From the NCBI RefSeq assembly GCF_014191495.1, contig NZ_JACHWR010000005.1, forward strand, positions 209,574-273,573: 64,000 bases of DNA. The letters are read 5' to 3'. The stretch comes from Nocardioides soli (GTDB taxonomy: Bacteria; Actinomycetota; Actinomycetes; Propionibacteriales; Nocardioidaceae). Below the pieces are notes generated by a model. It searched no databases and was not told the origin of the DNA. It saw only the letters and a list, made by a program, of their open reading frames with translations. Shown in pieces: positions 59,457-64,000 of this stretch (position 1 is the stretch's first letter; each line of letters begins with the position of its first letter). A program made the translations under genes and the position numbers.

Positions 59457-59497
59457 GTCACGGCGGAGGCCGTGGGTTCGAGTCCCGTCGGGGTCGC
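59457..59497 (+). pseudogene. truncated tRNA-Asp 3' end (right att-like repeat)
   Basis: These 41 bp repeat the anticodon-to-3'-end part of tRNA-Asp with one change (T for C in the GGCCGCGGG segment). There is no D-arm or 5' acceptor, so it is not a tRNA gene. It marks the right edge of the islet. Confidence 0.88.
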
Positions 59498-59516
59498 TCA
59501 GCCGAGATGGCGAGAG

Positions 59517-59546
59517 GATGCCCCGGACCACCTGGTCCGGGGCATC
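59517..59546 (+). terminator. terminator hairpin after right att repeat
   Basis: GATGCCCCGGACCA and TGGTCCGGGGCATC form a perfect 14-bp stem, 20 bp after the tRNA fragment. It probably was the original tRNA-Asp terminator before the islet came in. Confidence 0.8.
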
Positions 59547-59596
59547 GTCCATTTCCGGGCGCCGTCGCCGGGGCCGCCCCGCTTCGTGCGACCCGC

Positions 59597-59602
59597 CACA
59601 AT
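59597..59602 (+). promoter_or_regulatory. -10 element of zinc peptidase gene (leaderless)
   Basis: CACAAT ends 6 nt before the ATG at 59609. Confidence 0.4.
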
Positions 59603-59608
59603 GGCGCC

Positions 59609-59965
59609 ATGCCGGTGGAGATGTCGCCCGAGGACTTCGACGCGCTCGTCGACCGCGCCCTCGACGGGATCCCGGACGAGATCGCCGCGCTGGTCCGTAA
59701 CGTCGTGGTGCTCGTGGAGGCCGAGCCGCCCGAGGGCGAGCCCGACGACCTGCTCGGCCTCTACGACGGCATCGCGCTGACCGAGCGCTGGGGCGACCCG
59801 ATGATGAGCCTGCCGGACCGCATCTTCATCTTCCGCAACCCGCTGCTCGACATGTGCGGGAGCGTCGAGGAGCTCGAGGACGAGGTCCGGATCACGGTCG
59901 TGCACGAGGTCGCGCATCACTTCGGCATCGACGACGACCGCCTGCACGACCTGGGCTACGCGTGA
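59609..59965 (+). CDS. minimal zinc metallopeptidase
   Basis: This 118-aa protein is a minimal zincin of the actinobacterial metallopeptidase family. The active-site motif VVHEVAHHFGIDDDRL near residue 97 gives HExxHxxGxxD, with three metal ligands. The N-terminal MSPEDFDALVDRALDGIPDEI is the typical helical start. The substrate is unknown. It starts at ATG 59609 just after the islet and is convergent with the RsbW-like gene. Confidence 0.9.
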   Translation: MPVEMSPEDFDALVDRALDGIPDEIAALVRNVVVLVEAEPPEGEPDDLLGLYDGIALTERWGDPMMSLPDRIFIFRNPLLDMCGSVEELEDEVRITVVHEVAHHFGIDDDRLHDLGYA

Positions 59966-59990
59966 CCCGGCCCGCGTCGTACGCCGCGGG

Positions 59991-60932
59991 TCACGAGGCG
60001 CTGCTGCGCGGGCGCGCCGAGGGCGCGTTCTTCCACGGCAGCGGCGCCTCGCCGCGCTCCTGCCGGACGAACTCGCTGAGGAACCAGCGCTGGAAGCGCT
60101 GCTGACCCGGCGTCCGGGCGAGGGAGAGCAGGCGCTCCTCGCGGCAGAAGGCGTCGGCGAGGTCGAGCAGCTCGATGAACCGGCCGATCGTGGCCGCGGT
60201 CTCGCGCGGCATCGCGACATGCAGGTCGGCGGCGGCCGCGCCCGAGGCGAGCGCCTGCTCGATCTGCTCGGCGCCGATGCCCTCGCGCAGGTCGCGCTCG
60301 AGCGAGCCGAAGAGGTCGGAGAGGTCCTTGGCGAGTGGGTAGTCGGACTCGTGCGCGAGCGCGAGCAGCCGCACCTCCCGCCGCAGCTCGCGGTAGTGCC
60401 GCTGGAACTGCACGAACGACCGCAGGGGTACGCCGACGATGTCGATGTGCATCTCGTCGGGCGATGGCTCGGGCTTGGTCGGGGGCTGGTGGCCGGTGAT
60501 CCTGCCCGCGACCGGCACCCCACCGGGCCGGGTGGCCGGAGCGAACCAGACGGTCTTCCCGTCGTCCTCGAGGTCGACCCCCCACGCGGTCGAGCAGCGG
60601 GCGACGATGCCGAGGCCGCGGCCGAACGTGAGCAGCACGTCGTCCTCGACCCGTACCTCGTCCGTCGGCATGACCGGCTGCTCCACCGACCCGTCCTGGA
60701 CCTCCACGCGCGGGTGCTCGCGCGTGCCCCGGACCCGCACGGTCAGCTGCGGCTCGGCGTGCAGCAGGGCGTTGGTCACCAGCTCGGAGACGCCGAGCTC
60801 GGCGCACTCGGCCAGGTCGTCGCGGCCGATCTCGTGGCAGGTGCCGACCACCCAGCGGCGTGCGTCCTGCACGCTGCGGGGCCCTGGACCCAAGGACAGG
60901 GCGGGCCTGTTCAGAGGCACGGTCGTCTCCAC
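59991..60932 (-). CDS. RsbW-like ATP-binding protein with C-terminal helical domain
   Basis: This 313-aa protein starts at GTG 60932. Residues about 15-150 form a HATPase_c_2 (anti-sigma/RsbW-like) domain with SELVTNALLHAEPQLTVRV (N box) and LTFGRGLGIVARCSTAWGV (G box). A second, mostly helical domain of about 140 residues follows (SFVQFQRHYRELRREVRLL..., then AATIGRFIELLDLADAFC). Such proteins usually sense or phosphorylate an anti-sigma antagonist, but no partner gene is near. The C-terminal domain has no assigned function. Confidence 0.8.
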   Translation of the reverse strand: METTVPLNRPALSLGPGPRSVQDARRWVVGTCHEIGRDDLAECAELGVSELVTNALLHAEPQLTVRVRGTREHPRVEVQDGSVEQPVMPTDEVRVEDDVLLTFGRGLGIVARCSTAWGVDLEDDGKTVWFAPATRPGGVPVAGRITGHQPPTKPEPSPDEMHIDIVGVPLRSFVQFQRHYRELRREVRLLALAHESDYPLAKDLSDLFGSLERDLREGIGAEQIEQALASGAAAADLHVAMPRETAATIGRFIELLDLADAFCREERLLSLARTPGQQRFQRWFLSEFVRQERGEAPLPWKNAPSARPRSSAS

Positions 60933-61189
60933 GAGAGGCTCATGAGGGCATGCTTGATCACGGCAGTGCCGCTGACGGCTCGTCTACCCCCGCGAATCCG
61001 CACCGAAACCTGGCCCGTGGGGCCGATTCCGGTGGTCCAGACATCTGGTCGGCACGGAACTGGTCGTCGGCCGTCGCTGTGACGGACCAGACCCGGCGGG
61101 AATGGCCCGATCCGGGCCGCGACCGGAACAATGGGTACGGCGGAGGGTGTTCTGACAGCACGGTCCACAGCGGTAGTGAGAGGTTCACG

Positions 61190-62692
61190 ATGGCAACGCA
61201 GCCGAGCACCGAGGTCGTCGAGCAGCCGAGCGGCAAGCACCGGGTGGTGGTCATCGGCTCCGGGTTCGGTGGGCTGTTCGGCACCAAGGCGCTGCGGCAC
61301 GCGGATGTCGAGGTGACGATGGTCGCGAAGACCACCCACCACCTCTTCCAGCCGCTGCTCTACCAGGTCGCCACCGGCATCCTGTCCCAGGGCGAGATCG
61401 CCCCGCCGACGCGCGAGATCCTCGCCGGCCAGCGCAACGCGCAGGTGCTGCTCGGCGAGGTCAGCGCGATCGACCTCGCCGCCCACACCGTGACCTCGAC
61501 AGTCCTGGGCCGCTCGACGATCACGCCGTACGACTCGCTGATCGTCGCCGCCGGCGCCGGCCAGTCCTACTTCGGCAACGACCGCTTCGCCGAGTTCGCA
61601 CCGGGCATGAAGAGCATCGACGACGCGCTCGAGCTGCGCGGGCGGATCTTCGGCGCCTTCGAGCTGGCCGAGATCGGCGCCAGCCGCGGCGAGAACGTTG
61701 ACCACCTGCTGACCTTCGTCGTCGTCGGCGCCGGACCGACCGGCGTCGAGATGGCCGGGCAGATCGCCGAGCTCGCGCACCGCACCCTCAAGAAGGACTT
61801 CCGAGCGATCAACTCGCGGCACGCACGGGTGATCCTGGTCGACGCCGCGCCGCAGGTGCTGCCGCCGTTCGGCAGGAAGCTCGGCGAGAAGACCAGGTCC
61901 GAGCTGGAGAAGCTCGGCGTCGAGGTCGTGCTCGGCGCGATGGTGACCGACGTCGACGAGCGCGGCATCGCGATGCAGTTCAAGGACGGTCGCGTCGAGC
62001 GCATCGACAGCGTCACCAAGATCTGGGCCGCGGGCGTCGCCGCGAACCCGCTCGGCCGCACGCTGTCGGAGCAGACCGGCGCGCCGCTGGACCGGGCCGG
62101 CCGGATCGCCGTCAACCCCGACCTCACACTCCCCGGACACCCCGAGGTCTTCGTGGTCGGCGACATGATCGCGCTCGACAACCTGCCGGGCGTCGCGCAG
62201 GTGGCGATCCAGGGCGCCAAGTACGCCGCCAAGGAGATCGACCGCCGACTGCGGTCCAAGCCCTCGCTGGGTCCGTTCACGTACTTCGACAAGGGCTCAA
62301 TGGCGATCATCAGCCGGTTCCGCGCGGTGGCGCTGATCGGCCGGTTCCGGTTCACCGGACTGATCGCCTGGCTGATGTGGCTGGCGCTGCACCTGATCTA
62401 CATCACCGGCTTCAAGAACCGCCTGACCGCGCTGCTGCACTGGTTCGTCTCGTTCATCGGCCGCGGCCGGTCCGAGCGCACCACCACCGAGCAGCAGATC
62501 TTCGCGCGCAGCGCGCTGGGGCGGCTCAAGCACGGCGCCGCCGACCTGGTCTCCGACCCCGGGGCGTACGACGCGGCCCGGGCGCTTCTCGAGACCACGC
62601 GTCGCGCGGAGCTCGAGGAGCGAGCGGCCGAGGAGGCCCGGCTCACCGACTCCGGCGTGCGCGGCGTCCGCGTCGAGCACCAGGTCGGCTGA
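61190..62692 (+). CDS. type II NADH dehydrogenase (NDH-2)
   Basis: This 500-aa FAD enzyme passes electrons from NADH to quinone without pumping protons. It shows the FAD-binding VVVIGSGFGGLFGTKAL near residue 19, the family HHLFQPLLYQVATGIL motif, the NAD-binding VVVGAGPTGVEMAGQIAEL near 180 and the FAD motif VFVVGDMIAL near 320. The C-terminal FTGLIAWLMWLALHLIYITG is the amphipathic membrane anchor. ATG 61190 was chosen because GAGAGG lies 7 nt upstream. The 257-bp upstream gap holds the divergent RsbW-like start and no clear regulatory site. Its stop lies 3 bp from the convergent thioesterase. Confidence 0.93.
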   Translation: MATQPSTEVVEQPSGKHRVVVIGSGFGGLFGTKALRHADVEVTMVAKTTHHLFQPLLYQVATGILSQGEIAPPTREILAGQRNAQVLLGEVSAIDLAAHTVTSTVLGRSTITPYDSLIVAAGAGQSYFGNDRFAEFAPGMKSIDDALELRGRIFGAFELAEIGASRGENVDHLLTFVVVGAGPTGVEMAGQIAELAHRTLKKDFRAINSRHARVILVDAAPQVLPPFGRKLGEKTRSELEKLGVEVVLGAMVTDVDERGIAMQFKDGRVERIDSVTKIWAAGVAANPLGRTLSEQTGAPLDRAGRIAVNPDLTLPGHPEVFVVGDMIALDNLPGVAQVAIQGAKYAAKEIDRRLRSKPSLGPFTYFDKGSMAIISRFRAVALIGRFRFTGLIAWLMWLALHLIYITGFKNRLTALLHWFVSFIGRGRSERTTTEQQIFARSALGRLKHGAADLVSDPGAYDAARALLETTRRAELEERAAEEARLTDSGVRGVRVEHQVG

Positions 62693-62695
62693 CCG

Positions 62696-63370
62696 CTACT
62701 CGGCGTACGACGGGGGCGTCTCCGCGGCGTCCCCGGTCGGGAACGCCAGCTCGCGCGCCCAGCGCGGCAGGATGAACAGGCCCTCCGCCTCGACGGTGAC
62801 GCCCTCGGCGTCCTCGATCCGGCCGTGCGCCCAGGTCTTGATGCCCTCGGTGCGCTCGATCCACGCCTCCGCCCGCAGGTCGCCCAGGGGCGTCGCCCGC
62901 CGGTAGTGCAGGGTGAGTGTCGCGGTCATCCCGGGGCGACCCCCGGCGCCGGCCGCCTCGCCGAGCATCTGGTCGAGGATCAGCGCGGACACGCCGCCGT
63001 GCACCAGGCTCGGCGGGCCCTCGTACGCCGCGCCGAGGTGGAACTCGCACCGCACCCGGCCGGTGCTCTCGCGCTCGATGGCCAGCGGCGGGGCGATTGC
63101 GTTGCGCAGTCCCACGACCGAGTTGCCCCACGGCCGACCGTGGCCGGTCGCGTTGAAGCGCACGCCGTACGGGCCGTCGAGCTGGGAGCGCCGCAGCCGC
63201 GCCACGATGTCCTCGAGCTCGGCCTGCACCGCCCGGATCTCGTCGTCGTCGACCTCGGTGCGGATCGTCGCGTCGACGAGCTCCCGCACGACCTCGGTGA
63301 ACGGCCCGTAGAGCCCCACCTCGTGCTCGATCTGCTCCGGGGTCATCTCGTCCTGCTGGAATCCACCCAC
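62696..63370 (-). CDS. PaaI/YigI-type hot-dog thioesterase
   Basis: This 224-aa thioesterase has an N-terminal helical extension (EVGLYGPFTEVVRELVDATI) and a C-terminal hot-dog domain with GAAYEGPPSLVHGGVSALILDQML, the family signature with the HGG active-site turn. It hydrolyses an acyl-CoA thioester. It starts at GTG 63370, 6 nt after TAGGAT (63377-63382 on the minus strand). A 15-bp inverted repeat lies 8 bp further upstream, between it and the divergent GNAT gene. Confidence 0.88.
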   Translation of the reverse strand: MGGFQQDEMTPEQIEHEVGLYGPFTEVVRELVDATIRTEVDDDEIRAVQAELEDIVARLRRSQLDGPYGVRFNATGHGRPWGNSVVGLRNAIAPPLAIERESTGRVRCEFHLGAAYEGPPSLVHGGVSALILDQMLGEAAGAGGRPGMTATLTLHYRRATPLGDLRAEAWIERTEGIKTWAHGRIEDAEGVTVEAEGLFILPRWARELAFPTGDAAETPPSYAE

Positions 63371-63376
63371 CGCTCG

Positions 63377-63382
63377 ATCCTA
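63377..63382 (-). promoter_or_regulatory. -10 element of thioesterase gene (leaderless)
   Basis: TAGGAT on the minus strand ends 6 nt before the GTG at 63370. Confidence 0.5.
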
Positions 63383-63389
63383 GAACACG

Positions 63390-63404
63390 TTCCATTTGAT
63401 GGAA
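63390..63404. promoter_or_regulatory. inverted-repeat operator between thioesterase and GNAT
   Basis: TTCCATTTGATGGAA has perfect 6-bp arms around TTG. It lies upstream of the thioesterase -10 box and 8 bp before the GNAT start, so a bound regulator could control both. The palindrome is AT-rich against a very GC-rich background. Confidence 0.75.
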
Positions 63405-63412
63405 TCGGAGCC

Positions 63413-63961
63413 ATGACCTCCCTGGACCTTCCCGACGTCGCCCTCGCCGCCTCCTGGGCGGAGGCGATCGGCGAGTTCCATCGGGCGGGCGAGCAGCACG
63501 TCCACGGTGCGGGGCTGTGGGAGTTCGAGACGCTCGACGTCACCGAGGACGGCTGTCGCGCCGTCGTCGAGCACCTCGTCGCGCAGGCCGACCCGGCCAC
63601 GCCGCTGCCCGACGACAAGGTGCACTGCACCTACTTCTGGATCACCGACCGCGACGGGCCCGACCGTGAGGTCGTCGGCTTCCTGGCGCTGCGGCACACC
63701 CTGAACGCCTGGCTGCTCGAGGAGGGCGGCCACATCGGGTACGGCGTACGCCCCTCACGCCGTCGGCAGGGCCACGCGTCCCGCGCCCTCGCCCTGGCCG
63801 TCCACCGGGCCGCCGACCTCGGAATCGACCGCGTCCTCGTCACCTGCGACGACGACAACGTGGGCTCGCGGGGCACGATCGAGCGCGGCGGCGGGGTCTA
63901 CGAGGACACCCGCAACGGCAAGCGCCGCTACTGGATCGACACCGGGCTGACCCGCTCCTGA
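63413..63961 (+). CDS. GNAT N-acetyltransferase
   Basis: This 182-aa acetyltransferase has the acetyl-CoA motif GYGVRPSRRRQGHASRALALA near residues 109-129 and the late VLVTCDDDNVGSRGTIERGGG segment, which is typical of the RimJ/RimL-like GNAT branch. The start ATG 63413 has GGAG close upstream. It is divergent from the thioesterase across a 42-bp gap that holds the TTCCAT-N3-ATGGAA operator. Substrate unknown. Confidence 0.9.
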   Translation: MTSLDLPDVALAASWAEAIGEFHRAGEQHVHGAGLWEFETLDVTEDGCRAVVEHLVAQADPATPLPDDKVHCTYFWITDRDGPDREVVGFLALRHTLNAWLLEEGGHIGYGVRPSRRRQGHASRALALAVHRAADLGIDRVLVTCDDDNVGSRGTIERGGGVYEDTRNGKRRYWIDTGLTRS

Positions 63962-64000
63962 TCCGGTCCGAAATGGAGTGAACCGCCGGCGTCTCGGGTC

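Larger units (their letters stand above)
58431..59497. mobile_element. tRNA-Asp-integrated islet carrying vapBC
   Basis: The 1.07-kb segment between the tRNA-Asp 3' end and its 41-bp duplicate holds a terminator, a gene-free stretch and a VapBC-type pair. Its base composition looks less GC-rich than the flanks. The original tRNA terminator appears to lie just beyond the right repeat (59517-59546). No integrase is present, so it is probably the remnant of a larger element. Confidence 0.75.

Noticed and set aside
59457..59497. A second tRNA-Asp gene
   Set aside because: Only the anticodon-to-3' end is present; the 5' acceptor strand and D-arm are missing.

Overview
The window is very GC-rich actinobacterial DNA. 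High GC, frequent GTG starts, many leaderless promoters and the gene order all point to a Nocardioides-like member of the Propionibacteriales; the genus is an inference. The backbone is a dispersed de novo purine biosynthesis region: purC (4.3 kb), purS-purQ (7.7-8.6 kb), purL (19.8-22.0 kb), an SCP-fold protein of the Rv0807/MSMEG_5817 type (36.2 kb), then purF-purM-DUF3073 (41.7-44.7 kb). This is the same order as the Mycobacterium tuberculosis Rv0780 to Rv0810c interval, so the genes between these anchors can be read as lineage-specific cargo.

Layout. 0-4.3 kb: HIT-like protein and a secreted FN3/SdrD-B-like surface protein. 4.3-9.0 kb: purC, fatty-acyl-CoA ligase, stress-type membrane protein, purSQ and a DUF3817 membrane protein. 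9.2-12.98 kb: secreted DUF1906/peptidoglycan-binding hydrolase and a divergent MFS exporter/TetR pair with a doubled operator. 13.0-19.6 kb: a 2201-aa secreted modular protein. 19.8-24.0 kb: purL, alpha/beta hydrolase, an orphan MbcA-like antitoxin-type protein and a methyltransferase. 24.1-33.0 kb: a 2016-aa secreted RTX/Ig-repeat/beta-helix protein, three phage-tail-collar paralogues, a GNAT and two DUF6916-like proteins. 33.1-38.0 kb: WYL regulator, MFS/ArsR-type pair with palindromic operators, SCP protein and M20 dipeptidase. 38.0-41.6 kb: tandem GAF histidine kinases. 41.7-44.7 kb: purF, purM, DUF3073. 45.2-47.7 kb: valine/leucine dehydrogenase and a beta-propeller-like protein. 47.7-53.0 kb: a large hybrid kinase overlapping a NarL-type kinase. 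53.1-57.4 kb: an AAA+ ATPase and a DUF4157 (eCIS core) protein fused to a kinase-like domain. 58.0-59.5 kb: three tRNAs and a 1.07-kb VapBC islet between a tRNA-Asp and a duplicated tRNA 3' end. 59.6-64 kb: minimal zinc peptidase, RsbW-like ATPase, type II NADH dehydrogenase, thioesterase and GNAT.

The most unusual units are (i) the DUF4157-kinase-like/AAA+ ATPase pair, which looks like a contractile-injection effector and its ATPase without the injection machine nearby; (ii) the giant secreted protein followed by three tail-collar proteins; (iii) the VapBC islet flanked by 41-bp tRNA-Asp repeats; and (iv) at least four families of dispersed palindromic repeats, one type of which appears to have inserted in frame into the valine dehydrogenase gene.

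Regulation. At least fifteen genes have a -10-like hexamer exactly 6-7 nt before the start codon, which predicts leaderless transcripts, including purC, purS, purL and purF. Three divergent intergenic regions carry clear inverted-repeat operators.
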